A program made the translations under genes and the position numbers. Below, piece by piece: positions 46,815 through 57,704 of a stretch of DNA of 64,000 nucleotides (position 1 is its first letter; every line of letters begins with the position of its first letter). The notes under the pieces were generated by a model that had not been told where the DNA came from, searched no databases, and was given only the letters and a program-made list of their open reading frames with translations. Source of the stretch: Helichrysum umbraculigerum (taxonomy: Eukaryota > Streptophyta > Magnoliopsida > Asterales > Asteraceae); the NCBI GenBank assembly GCA_949592205.1, contig CATIUR010000006.1, positions 63,112,001 to 63,176,000 on the forward strand. The letters run 5' to 3'.

Positions 46815-48163
46815 GGGATTAGTCTCTGGGAATGCACTCAACTTGGCCTCGAAGTCTATTGTGTGCATTCTACTTACGGGTTGGGTTTTTAATTGTATAA
46901 ACTTTCCAAAACAGGGTATTGATGTATTTTGTTACCTCCTTAGCCGTTTGCCGGTTACTCTTTATTTTTTTTCAAAATCTAACCTTACGTGGCATTACAA
47001 GTCAGCTTTGTTTATTTCACATTTTGTGGATGTAGTTCTTGTCATCTGCCAACTCATTTTATATTGCTTAAGTGGAAAATTATGGAAGATGTATATCGTT
47101 AACAAATAAAGAAAGCATAATAAATTTATCATCATCATCACCACTCATCATCAACCACACCTGGTACTAGTTTCATCATCAACGTCAACAACCAATATCT
47201 TCATAAACCCTAAGAAAATATGTATATATATTCATCAAAACTCAAAACGAAAATCTACCCAATAGACTTCCACCTATATCCCTCCCAAATAACAAAAGAT
47301 CCACAATGAAGATACTAAATTTCTACACCAAATTAACTTTTTCAAATAACAAAACAAACCCCCTAATCTAGTAATTTGATTCACCAAAATCCATATAATA
47401 AAATTTGATGGATCTAAATAAAAATCTGATCTTTAACTCGCCGGAAGTTACGATGTTCACTCGGATAGCCGTTTAACTCACCGAAAAATGACCGTCGTCA
47501 ACGTATACCTTGTCGTTCTCGGATATGAAAATTTAAGCCACACAATCATCGGATCTTGCAAAAAGTGGTTGGGTGGGTGGCTGTTTGTAACAAACATGGC
47601 CGTCCAAATCTGGGTTTCCGAATCATTTTTAGAATTAGATTCGTGTCTTTCAATTCGTTTTTGATACTAGGTACCGATTGTTCGTTTGGTGGGTGGTGGC
47701 GGTCTGATGGTAGGTGGCATGTGGCGGGTAGAGTGTGATAAAAGCCTCCAAGCTTTATTAAATACCGATTGTTCGTTTATTTAATCGGTACATTTATTTA
47801 ATACTTCCATCTTTAGGGTAAAGTATTAAATACCGATTGTTCGTTTGGTTGGTGGTGGCGGTCTGATGGTAGAAGAACATAGTATAATTTTTGTTCGTAT
47901 TATTTTATATTGATTAAATCAATTAATAATAAAAGCCACATCATCCATTGACTTTATTTGTTGATGTGGCAGCTGATTTGGCATCCCACATGGCACTGAG
48001 TCAACTAAAATTAATGTTACCGGTGCCACATAGGATTTTTGTAGGTAAAGTACATCAATACCCCCGTTTCGACAGCTTCAGACAATTAAAAACCTAACCC
48101 GTAAGTAGGATGCACACAATAGACTTCGAGACCAAGTTGGGTGCATTCCCAGAGACTAACCCC
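46815..48163. mobile_element. 1.35-kb Mutator-like non-autonomous element (possible Pack-MULE)
   Basis: The left end GGGATTAGTCTCTGGGAATG and the inverse of the right end GGGGTTAGTCTCTGGGAATG continue as inverted repeats for about 90 bp. A perfect 9-bp duplication, TTTTTATAT, flanks it (46806-46814, 48164-48172). The interior contains a more GC-rich, gene-like part at about 47420-47740, with a GGTGGCGGTCTGATGGTAG word present twice (near 47695 and 47857) after TACCGATTGTTCGTTT. No long coding frame or transposase was found. A captured gene piece is possible but not shown. Confidence 0.9.
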
Positions 48164-48172
48164 TTTTTATAT

Positions 48173-48541
48173 TAATGTAGATAATCAACATTTTATGTTT
48201 ATGTTGATTTACATCTAATATGTATTATGTGGGAGTAATAATTTTATTTATTGCCTATTTGAAAATTTATTTAAACATGTCATATCATCAAAATCTTAAA
48301 TTATCGGAAGCATTTTTATGATGTCATCATTCGAATTAATTGTCGATTTGTCAATTAAGTCTTTTAGTTTTAGTAAAATTTTTTTAAAAAAACACTAACT
48401 TATTAGAAAAGAATTTTTTAATCAAGTACTCACTAATCACAGAAAAGATGGTACTAAATACAAAATTTCATATTAACATTTAATGATCAGCAATATAATG
48501 ATTCGTAATTGACATGTGACCCTCTTCAAAATGTAATGGAC
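48173..48541. other. intergenic, nothing recognised
   Basis: AT-rich DNA with no gene or recognisable repeat. Confidence 0.5.
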
Positions 48542-48544
48542 TAA

Positions 48545-48840
48545 GAGCACTCGGAGTGGTGATGGCCTAAACACAGTGTTCTGAGTGAGAATTTTGTGGT
48601 GAGGATTTTGTGGAGTGGTAACAGTGTTCTGGACAGTGTTCTCAAAGCTTATTTTTGTTTTTATATTAATTCTTTATGTAGGGCAAAAGGAATATAGCTG
48701 AGAACACCGAGTAATTCAACATCTCTTTTTGGACGTTGAGTGAAGAACACTGACGAGAATTTTGCCGAGAACACTGAGGCGGAGTGGCAGAACACTGTGG
48801 ATGAAGAATTTTGCCTGAACATTGTCCACTCCGAGTGCTC
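48545..48840. mobile_element. Tourist-like (PIF/Harbinger) MITE, 296 bp
   Basis: The ends GAGCACTCGGAGTGG and CCACTCCGAGTGCTC are perfect inverted repeats, with TAA on both sides (48542-48544 and 48841-48843). The internal ACAGTGTTCT words are shared with the element at 19873-21283, so they are one family. Confidence 0.9.
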
Positions 48841-49129
48841 TAAAAAAGTTTGATTCGTACGGAACTACGGATACTCGAATTAATTTAGAGTTTTAGATAT
48901 AGGGCGTTGATAAATACAACATAGTTTTTGTTACATACACCAACATATATGCATTACATTATTGTACAGTACAACACTGTAATGCATATATGTTGGTATA
49001 TGTAACAAAATCTACGTTGAATTTATTATCACTCCCCTTAAACGTATGTTATATCAAATTAAAAATTAAAAATATAAATATAAATAAGGGAACGCATTCG
49101 TTTTGTCCTAGACAAAAACAGTCGCTGCG

Positions 49130-50260
49130 ATGGCTTTTTTTATGGTTTTGAAGAAGCTTCTTGTTGGTTCCCCAGATCCGTCGTCTTACCTGCATTCCGT
49201 CCAGCCTCACTGCAAACTCATCCGCGCACTTTCTTCTCTGGTACGACTTGTTTTCGTAAGTAATTGCATTTTGTGTTTGTTAGGATCCCACTCAAGAATT
49301 AATTTTTTTGATCCGATTCACGATTCTAATGAGTCATATTATTATTATTATTTGTTGTATGCTCAAAATTTGATCAGACTGTAATTTTCCTTCACAATTT
49401 TATTAAATCTGCTCAAAATGTGAATGTTTAGCTCTCTGTCCAGCCTCAATACAAACTAATCACTGTGTCGTTACAAGAAAAATACTCAATGAATTTTGTT
49501 CCTTTGAATTCGCTTTTATTAAGCTTATATAATAATATATGCGAAATTAAATATTCATTGACAATTCTGTTAAAAGGTCAACTTGGGACTTGTGTAATAG
49601 ACCAGTGAATGCCTCTGCTGATTCAATCCTTTTTGAAGATATCTTTCCTATGGTGTAAAGGCTGCCTCGTTTAATTTCATGTATCTCGAATACGTGTAAC
49701 AAGCCCGGATTCATTTGGTCGCCTTGGATCTATATATACATATATTATTATTATGTCTAATTGGATTAATGATTGAATGAATTTCATGTGAATTGGAATT
49801 ATTGTCAGTAAGGCGGTTGTTCTATGGAATCAGACCAGATACAGCTAGTAGATTATTGTGGAGTGCATTATTTATCGTACCTCATACATTGCGGACGACG
49901 ACAAGGGTTAGGGTTAAAGATTACAATGAGGAGGGGGCATCCCTTGGTAAACCCATGAAATATTCAATAAGTGTCCCGGGAATTGAGAAGATAACGGAGA
50001 CTTCTCAAGGACTAAATATATTCATCGATTCGGGACTGAAGCTCAAGGCACATGAATTTGATGACATGGATTTAGATGCTATAGTGATGACTGAATTCAA
50101 CTTTCTTTTCATCGACGGCTACGTGGAGAAACAGGACGTCCGTAGAAACTACGCTGCCATGATTAGTTTACCAGTGAAGACAGAGTTCGTCAAGGACCCC
50201 CTCAAAGGGGAGATAAAAGATGGAGGGCTATGGGTAACTGTTCCCTACTTAGTTAATTGA
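49130..50260 (+). pseudogene. HSP20-like gene B', probably a pseudogene
   Basis: Closest relative of gene B in sequence, intron position and flanks. The exon 1 equivalent, 49130-49240, starts ATGGCTTTTTTTATGGTTTTG but has lost one base in the TTCCACCAG stretch (TTCCCCAG here), shifting the presequence frame. Exon 1 is 111 nt instead of 112. The acceptor TTTCAG of gene B reads TTTCAT at about 49787, so the normal splice site is gone; the next AG (GTCAG|TAAG) would put a stop first. The exon 2 part remains open to 50260, with SISVPGI, VEKQDVRRNYAAMISLP and KDGGLWVTVPYLVN. The open exon 2 suggests recent loss of function, or splicing that I cannot predict. Confidence 0.75.
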
Positions 50261-50750
50261 TGTATTTATTATATTCTCAAGCTAGATCTTCTTAGTATTA
50301 ATGTATCGCACGAGTATGATGACAATGTATTAGCTGCTACTACTTCTAATTCAAACGTGCATGCCTCCCCTAATTAATATATTGCCTAACAAAATTCATT
50401 GGCATCTCATTTATCAGATACTAGTTTTTATGGCAGGTCATTAGTGTAGTAGTGTAATTCTTGAAGCAGTTTTGATCAGGGTTGTCATGTTGGGGTGTGA
50501 TTGACAATATCAAATCGATGATCACGTTTGTGAACTATCATATAGTTTTGGATGCAAGAAATTGTTATGTTTTATGAATGTATATACTGAAATTAGATAT
50601 TTTATTATGCCGGGTGTAACAAGCATGTTATAAGGTGGTGCAAAAATGGTAAAATGCTGTGACCGGCATTAGTATCGGAAGACTTGTTGCTCGAAATGAG
50701 TTTATAATCATTGTTTGTGAGTCGGGGTATATTGTCTGCTTGGCTTATTA
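50261..50750. other. 3' flank of gene B' and intergenic DNA
   Basis: The first roughly 180 bp match the 3' flank of gene B, including TTCATTGGCATCTCATTTATC and the ATACTAGTTTT words near 50420. After that nothing was recognised. Confidence 0.5.
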
Positions 50751-51620
50751 GCTGAACGGGCAATTTTTTCCCGATGCCTTGTGTTCAAGCATATTTCAGC
50801 TTGAGTGCGGATGGGGGAATCACCTCTTTACACTGCACTATTGTCGTAACCCGGATCGAGATAGTTCTCATCGAGGGTGGTAAAGGATGATCGAATACCC
50901 ATCTAAGAAGATGGGGTTTGGAGGTGAGGAGAGCCTATGGAGGCTGCACACACAATGTGTGTGTGTAATGTTATGTGAGATGTGTGTCTTCTAGGGTTTA
51001 TACCCTTATATATGGGAAGGGGGAAGCCCAATAGAGAAAGCCCATGGGCCAAGCCCAAAGTGAGGGGTATATCATCAAGTCCCCCAAGTTCGGTATGATA
51101 TGTTCATACATGTCGTGTCGAACTTATTTGATATGCCATTGCTTGTATCCTGACAAAGGTGCCAGCCATAACGGTGATGGGCTTACAAGACAATCGAGCA
51201 GTAAAAGACTAAACGGAACACCCCAATCAAGTTGGTAAGGTGAGCCATGAGCTCTAGATGAGCAGAGCCAGGGTATGGCTTTTGACAAACTGCGAAGACG
51301 AGCTGAGCTTTAAGCGAGCAGAGTCCGAGTATGGCTCCAGGACAGGCTGCTCACACAAGCGGAGCTCAGAGCGAGCTGCTAAGATGGGGTGAGTTCTAAA
51401 CGAGGAGAGTCCGAGCAAAGCTCTAAATAGGACAAAGATGTTGAGATGAGCAACGACTGTAGCCTTGACACGGAAATATGCCAAAAGGACCCGCAAACGG
51501 TCGGCGAACATACTAGCAATGTAGTTCGTCAAAAGAAACGCAAGAGATATTCCTTGCAAAGTAATTCTGAAGGGATGACGGATAGTACATCACCTTGGAC
51601 TTGAGCGATTGTGGCCTTTC
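50750..51620. repeat. unclassified GC-richer repeat-like DNA
   Basis: Composition differs from the neighbours. It has a GTGTGTGTGT run near 50960, a TATA-like CTTATATATGGGAAGG at 51011-51026, and imperfectly repeated GAGCAGAG/GAGCTCTA/CCGAGTATGGCT words at 51240-51430. It may be part of an LTR, but I could not place two ends or any coding domain. Confidence 0.35.
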
Positions 51621-51702
51621 TTTCTCATTAATTTGGGCGGTACGAACTGCGGGTGTGGGTTCCAATGGGCAAGCACCTAAGTAATAATGGGTTTAAATAG
51701 GG

Positions 51703-51900
51703 GTGTGCATGATTCGGAACTGGATTAAATTTTCTTGGTTTTGTTCGGTCCTGAGACCCGATTTGTAGCAGATTCTTGGACCTAGGACCGGACCATATGT
51801 CATCGGTTTGGTTAGATTCGGTTTTAAAATGGTCCTGCACGGTTCGGTCCGAAAGACCGACCCGATCGGTTATACGTGATTTCATTGTCATTTTGTGTCT
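51703..51900. mobile_element. hAT-like left end
   Basis: ATAGGGGTGTGCATGATTCGG resembles the TAGGGRTGNGCA termini elsewhere in the window, followed by CGGTTC/CCGATC-rich sequence. The matching right end was not found, so this may be a fragment. Confidence 0.4.
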
Positions 51901-52105
51901 AGCCGATGTTTATTAACCGTTACGTGGAAAATATTTAATCACCAGTTTACATGGAAATTATTTGTTAGATTCATGTATTTGGATTTTTTTTTTGGAGCCT
52001 ACTTTTAGAGCCATACATCATATGTAAATGATTGTAATTTGTGAATGAAGTTCAAGGGGTAAAAAGCTACAGAAACATTGGTGACTAACACCAGAAGATA
52101 AATTT

Positions 52106-52300
52106 GATCGTCTTAAATTTTATGTGATCGTCTTAAATTTTATGAAAGAACAATGATAAATTCTAATAAACAACTTGGAGACTAACACCAAAAGATAAAT
52201 TTGATGAGAAACAGGACGTTCAATTCGTATATCAACTTTATTTAGCTATACACCATTCAACGTGTTTTCTAGCATTGTACATTATGACATCCTACAACAC
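52106..52300. repeat. about 170-bp segment repeated at 55045-55215
   Basis: Both copies read TGATCGTCTTAAATTTTATG, AACAACTTGGAGACTAACAC and TTTATTTAGCTATACACCAT in the same orientation. GAGAAACAGGACGT in the first copy is the same word as in exon 2 of gene B', so this segment probably travelled with HSP20-like remnants. Confidence 0.7.
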
Positions 52301-52351
52301 ATTTGATGGTATACAGCTAGCTAAAAAGTGGTGGTGTATTACTCTTCCTTG

Positions 52352-52450
52352 ATTAGTTTACCAGTGAGCAGACTGTTGGATCGTAACTCCATCCAAACCG
52401 ACATAAAAGATGGAGGCCTATGGGTAACTGTTTCCAAGCTAGTTATTACC
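52352..52450 (+). pseudogene. 3' fragment of an HSP20-like gene
   Basis: GATTAGTTTACCAGTGA, then GACATAAAAGATGGAGG and CTATGGGTAACTGTTTCC match the last part of exon 2 of gene B' (KDGGLWVTV), with indels and frame loss. A word matching the upstream part of exon 2 (GAGAAACAGGACGT) lies at 52208-52221, separated by about 130 bp of unrelated DNA. A fifth family member, clearly dead. Confidence 0.75.
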
Positions 52451-52841
52451 AAGTTCGTTAATCGTTAACTGATGATGTATTTAATTCCCAATTGAGCTCT
52501 TAGTATTAATTTAATCTATGTATTAGTTTCTACTATTTATAAATTTGCGCTAGGAATTAGTATTTTGCTCAAACTTCAGCCGATGCTCAACTGTCAAGAA
52601 ACGTCTGTATTGTTTACGTAGTAGTTTAGTGGTTTTTACGATCCTTTTTCCTCCTGAGAAGACTTACAACCGGGCTTCATTATGGAGAACACGTGAGTCT
52701 AGCTATTCATACTCCATCTCAATGATATCATATTTTCGTAATCCTTAGAGACATGTGGTACATCTTTCACCGCTACCTTTTTCGATTTATGTTTTCTTTT
52801 TGAATAATCTGTAAGGATTTTATTCACACTTACTTAAACAA

Positions 52842-53137
52842 GAGCACCTCCAATGGGAGTTTTTTTTTTTTTTTTTGAGGTTTTTTTCTAGAAAAAACCT
52901 TTTAAAAAACTCAATTCAGTTGGAGCTAATAACTCAATTTAACAAAAGATTTGTTAAAATTAAGTTATTGGTCAATGTCAAAGAATCAATGGTGTTATTT
53001 ACATTTGTTAAATTAGAAGAACAAGGTTTGCAACAACTCAATACAATGGAGTTTAAAGGTTTACACAGTTTATAGAAACAAGAGAAGGTTGATTTGGCAT
53101 TGAAAGTCTTCCGAAGCTCAAATCATTGTAGATGCTC
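52842..53137. mobile_element. Tourist-like MITE
   Basis: The left end GAGCACCTCCAATGG pairs with the inverse of the right end GAGCATCTACAATG, and CAA lies on both sides (52839-52841 and 53138-53140). Contains an 18-base T run near its left end. Confidence 0.7.
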
Positions 53138-53249
53138 CAAGGAATACAATATACTTGCGTTTCGACATTTTTGGGTGGAAAAAAACGATATAGTAATTGT
53201 CAACTACGGAGTATCATTCAAAACTGTATGTGCTCCCCCTCCCTCTTTA

Positions 53250-53840
53250 GAGCACACGGAGTGCCCTTAGTTTTCGCACCGTTTTCACAACGAAAACGCC
53301 GGACTCCGGCGTTCGGCGCTCCGGGCCAACGTTCCGAGTCGGCGTTTTCGTCCACCGTCCATTCTAAAACGCTGGTTCCGGCGGCATTTTTTTTTTTTTT
53401 TTTGTTTTTTATTGTTTTCTTTTCTTTTCGTTTGGATATAAGGGATTTAAAAAAAAAGTTTGAAAAAAAAATCTGAAAACTGAAGCTGCAGATTCAACGA
53501 AGAAGATGAAGTCTAAATTTGTAAATTTTTATAATTTACATTTTGGTCCCCTGATCTATGTGTAATGTTACAAAATAAATAAATATTAAATAGAAATAAA
53601 TATAATTTACATTATGTATAATTTACATTTCATAATTAATTTTTTTTTTTGTTTTTTTCGAATGGTCCGAGGGTTACAAAGGAAACAAAAAATAATAATT
53701 AAATAATTACGAAAACACCGACAATAACACTGAAACTCAATGTTAACCAATACCCCACTTTTCTGCTTCAGTGTTTTCGTTCAGTGTTTTCGAGAGCACT
53801 GAACTAAACACTGAAACAGCATCGAGCGCTCCTTGTGCTC
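53250..53840. mobile_element. Tourist-like (PIF/Harbinger) element, 591 bp
   Basis: The left end GAGCACACGGAGTGCC and the inverse of the right end GAGCACAAGGAGCGCTC form the TIRs, with TTA on both sides (53247-53249 and 53841-53843). GC-rich inner parts with CGTTTTCG words lie next to both ends. No transposase. Confidence 0.8.
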
Positions 53841-53986
53841 TTAGGATCATGTTTTTGATGACTTATGTTTGTTAAATCTGTGTACAGGGATTACCAATTG
53901 CTAATATTGTTGGCATTGTTATAATCATCTTTGATTATAAAACTTTGATTTATGTGTGTTGATCAGTATGAATAATAAGTATGATA

Positions 53987-54374
53987 CTACTAGTACATCA
54001 CCCGCGCAATGCGGCGGTAACAATTAATATATCTATTTTGTTAGTTCGTTAAATACAATGTCATTTTATAATGGTAATATAACATTTTTCATCGTTGTTT
54101 AACAGTTAATGATTCAATTAGTTAAAATACGATGTCACATGTTATTACAAATAAGTATAGATATGTTCTCACTAATTATGCTTAATATGTAATTTTGGAA
54201 TAAAAACTTTCCTATTTAAAATGATTTTCATTTATGAGTGTAAAAGGGTAAAAGAGTAATTTTAATTATTATTTAAGAATTAAGATTCAACAATTTGAAC
54301 ATGCTTTATATGTATTATAGATTATAGATTATAGATATAGATATAGATATAGATTATAGATTATAGATATAGAT
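53987..54374. mobile_element. about 390-bp A'-specific insertion with CCCGCGC hairpin and (TAGATA)n tail
   Basis: Block A reads AAGTATGATA directly into TTATAATCATC. Block A' has extra DNA between, opening CTACTAGTACATCACCCGCGC and closing in TAGATA repeats. No coding frame. The opening resembles GC-hairpin repeats such as the one near 13083; Helitron-like or SINE-like origin cannot be decided. Confidence 0.5.
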
Positions 54375-55199
54375 AATCATATTTGATTCTTAAGAGCGTA
54401 TTAGGACTTCTTGTTTATCATCAAATTTGATAGAATTGTTAAAACATTAAAGTTTATAAGTAACAATAAGTAACGAAATTTGATAAATATACATGAAAAA
54501 TACAATTGCACCACAGATATTCAAGTAATTAATTGGGTCTCTTTGTTTTGATTAAGTTAAAAAATAAACCTCTTAAAGTAGAAATAAAATACATCTGGGT
54601 ACTTTTAATAAACTTAGCTAAAGCATATAACCCCAAGGGCCCATTCTGCCCGTCCGTCCAAAATTGCAACATAAGAGCATCTTCAATGTGTACACTAAAT
54701 GTACTTTTTACACTATCTTAGTGCAACATATATAAATGGTATGATTTGTAACTTCTATTGATTTAAGAATCAATATAATATTCATAGACTAACTTGACTA
54801 AGTAAGTTAATGCATGATATTTTAAGTGTTTATTCAAATGATATAGTTTATTAATATCGAATCATCGCTTAAATGCCACGTATGTATAGCCGTGTTTAAA
54901 GTGAGTTTTAATATTTAATCTCCAAGTTGTTTATTAAGGGGCATAAGGGATTAAGATTTCTCCAATTACTCCATTAGTTTCGTGAGTGAATGAAATAAAC
55001 AATTTTTTTTTTTTCGTTTTCTCTCATAAAATACATAATGTGATCCGTGATCGTCTTAAATTTTATGAAAGAACAATGATAAATTCTAATAAACAACTTG
55101 GAGACTAACACCCGAAGATAAGTTTGATGAGAAACAGCACGTTCGTATACCAACTTTATTTAGCTATACACCATTAAACATGTTTTATAGTATTGTACA

Positions 55200-55345
55200 G
55201 TATTACATCCTACCAAGGTTGTCAAGATCGCGATCCTGATCGTAGGATCGTACGATCTTACGATCCTACCAAGGGAAAACGTGCAGGATTGGAGTAGGAT
55301 CGGTCAGGAGGTAGGATCGAGGTAGGATCGTAGGAACGATCCGAT
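55200..55345. repeat. GTAGGATCG-rich palindromic repeat
   Basis: Overlapping words GTAGGATCG and CGATCCTAC recur in both orientations around CGTAGGATCGTACGATC. Non-coding; similar GATC-rich repeats are often ends of DNA transposons, but no boundaries were found. Confidence 0.6.
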
Positions 55346-55424
55346 CCTACATATGGGCTATTTTTTTATTTTATTTTTTACAATTGGACTTGTAAGGCTT
55401 ATAAGTAGTTCAAATCATATCTCA

Positions 55425-55604
55425 AAACTTACCATACATTTGTTTTCAAGTTCAAGTCTTATATGTTATCTTTTTACACGTTTTATGGTAGAAATTTCAC
55501 CTCATGCTTATCATAAACTTACCATACATTTGTTTTCAAGTTCAAGTCTTATATGTTATCTTTTTACACGTTTTATGGTAGAAATTTCACCTCATGCTTA
55601 TCTC
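55425..55604. repeat. 90-bp tandem duplication
   Basis: The unit starting AAACTTACCATACATTTG occurs at 55425 and 55515, almost identical. Block A has one diverged copy (about 7870-7950), so it duplicated after the blocks separated. Confidence 0.9.
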
Positions 55605-55799
55605 CTTGTGCACCTTTGAGTTGTTTCTATCATTCAATAGGTTTAAGACCCAATCAAAACCAAAAATTCAAACTATTCGAATTTGAGTACGGTTTATGGC
55701 TGGCTTTAGGTTCGGTTTACAATCTAAGAAACTGAAATTTCAAGTTCGTTTTTGGCTTGAGTTTTGAGCTAAGTGGCTGATATACATTAGTTTTGATTT

Positions 55800-56303
55800 T
55801 ACAGAATTAGTTTCTATATGAATTTAACAAAAAGTAACAAGAACGACTACTTTTCCCAGCAACTTGGTCTATTGAATCTCAATCAATCAACTGGTCATCA
55901 AGCTGAGCTCTTGATCAGTGCTAATGTCCACATTATTAAATATTAAAGACAAAAATTCCAAAGATTAGAATTACAAAGACAATAAATTAACTTCTTCCAT
56001 TTTTAAAGTTGCAACTATGATTATTTCAAGGTTAACTTGGTAATGAATTTACTTTGAATTGGGAAAAGTCAGGTCTAAGAAAGTGAGGACACCATGTTTC
56101 CGCATTGAAAACGTAAGGCTCCACCCTGACTCAATTTTGAACCATTAAGTAGTAAGCTCGGGAGAGGGACAGTTTGACAGTCCTTGAAATGGGAAAGGGT
56201 GGTGACAAGAAACGTACAACAGTTCAATTATCCTTCCAGTTACTTCTTTTGATCTTGTAGATTCAGATTCCTTTTGATTCTGCAGTCAGAGGTACCATAA
56301 TCT
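55800..56303. other. non-coding part of block A'
   Basis: The first 100 bp match block A (TTAGTTTCTATATGAATTTA, near 8190); the rest has no counterpart that I could align and no gene. Confidence 0.4.
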
Positions 56304-56310
56304 GTGACGG

Positions 56311-56466
56311 GTTTTTTTTTTTTTGAACGGCAGAGATATATTAATAAAAGGCAACTAGCAAGACACTAGAAGCCAAAAAAACAAACAAAATCCAAACAGA
56401 ACTAGAAATAACAAAAACTACATATTCTAGAACCTTCCCGAAACATTAACTGCGAGTTGCCTTTTA
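56311..56466 (-). mobile_element. 5'-truncated LINE 3' end
   Basis: A T run (poly(A) on the minus strand) is followed by GAACGGCAGAGATATATTAA, a pattern like other plant LINE 3' ends. A 7-bp duplication, GTGACGG, flanks it (56304-56310, 56467-56473). Only 156 bp, non-coding. Confidence 0.6.
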
Positions 56467-57704
56467 GTGACGGTTTTTTAGTGAGCCGATTCTATAAGTT
56501 TCTATTGATTCTGCAATCAAGACGGTGAGAACGGTTTATTTCAGCGGTCCAGGAAAGTGAACAAATAAGGAAAAGTTTCACAATTCACAGCTTTTGACCA
56601 TGTTACTTTATCATTCAGTAGCTGATTCTAAAAGTTTTTCTAACATGTCTCGCCTTTTAAACTTTTTATTTTAACAGTCAAACTCGTCACCCATTAATGT
56701 ATTTTTAAGCATTGTAACAAGCGAAGAGAGTTGAACCATGCACGAATACTCCTCAAAAATTTGCAAGGAAAAGGCATACACCCACCACCCACCCACTATG
56801 GTGTACACTAATTACTAATACGTTTATGCTCGACAAACCACAATAACAGTTTGTTTAATATGAAGCAAATCAAATATCATATTTGGAGATATCTAGCTAT
56901 TGGAGAGATATTTTGGGGCATGAAAGGTTTATACTCAAACGAAAAGGTTGGATGAGAGGCAATAACGTGAAAAAATTATAACAAATAAAACAGAAACATA
57001 TAAGATATGTACTTATAGGTTTGATGTCATTCTAATTAGGTTTTGATTGCTTTGAATCTTTTGCTTTTTTGAGAATATTATGTGGTGAATTGTTCTATTC
57101 GCCAAACATGATCCACTTACCTTTCCTGGTAACTCTCAATCAGTAATTAGCACCAGTGTGGAGCTCAAGTCAGTGGTCCAGAATTCCAGATAGGTGAAGA
57201 TGTCTAAATTTCATCATTGTTAGATGTAGTATGACAGCAAATTTAGTAGTAGTTATCTTGTATTCTGATCTTCCTAATGATTTCTGGAAACTAAGAGAAA
57301 AGCATGAACTAATACAAGCAGGCACTCCGAGACAGTTACCTTGTTAGTTGTAACAGTTTAGGAAAACACGTGTTTGATTGTAGTCGGATGTTTGAAAATA
57401 CAGATATAGGCATGAGCTAATAACAGAATATATAGCGGCTACATCGTCCAGAATTAATTCCACATATACCAAGATGTACAGAGCAAATATCTCACATTAG
57501 TTCGAAGTATAACTCAAGGATTTGATCCATTTGATCTAAAATTCACATCTATTGCATCCTAAACATAGCTTAGATGCACCAAGCAAACAAGAAGTTTTCT
57601 TTTAAAAGAGCTACTAATTACTTATGATTAGAAATGGTAGCATCAGATGCCCATGCATTTTGTTAGGCAACAGATTAATACTAAGAGCCTGGGAATAGAT
57701 AACA

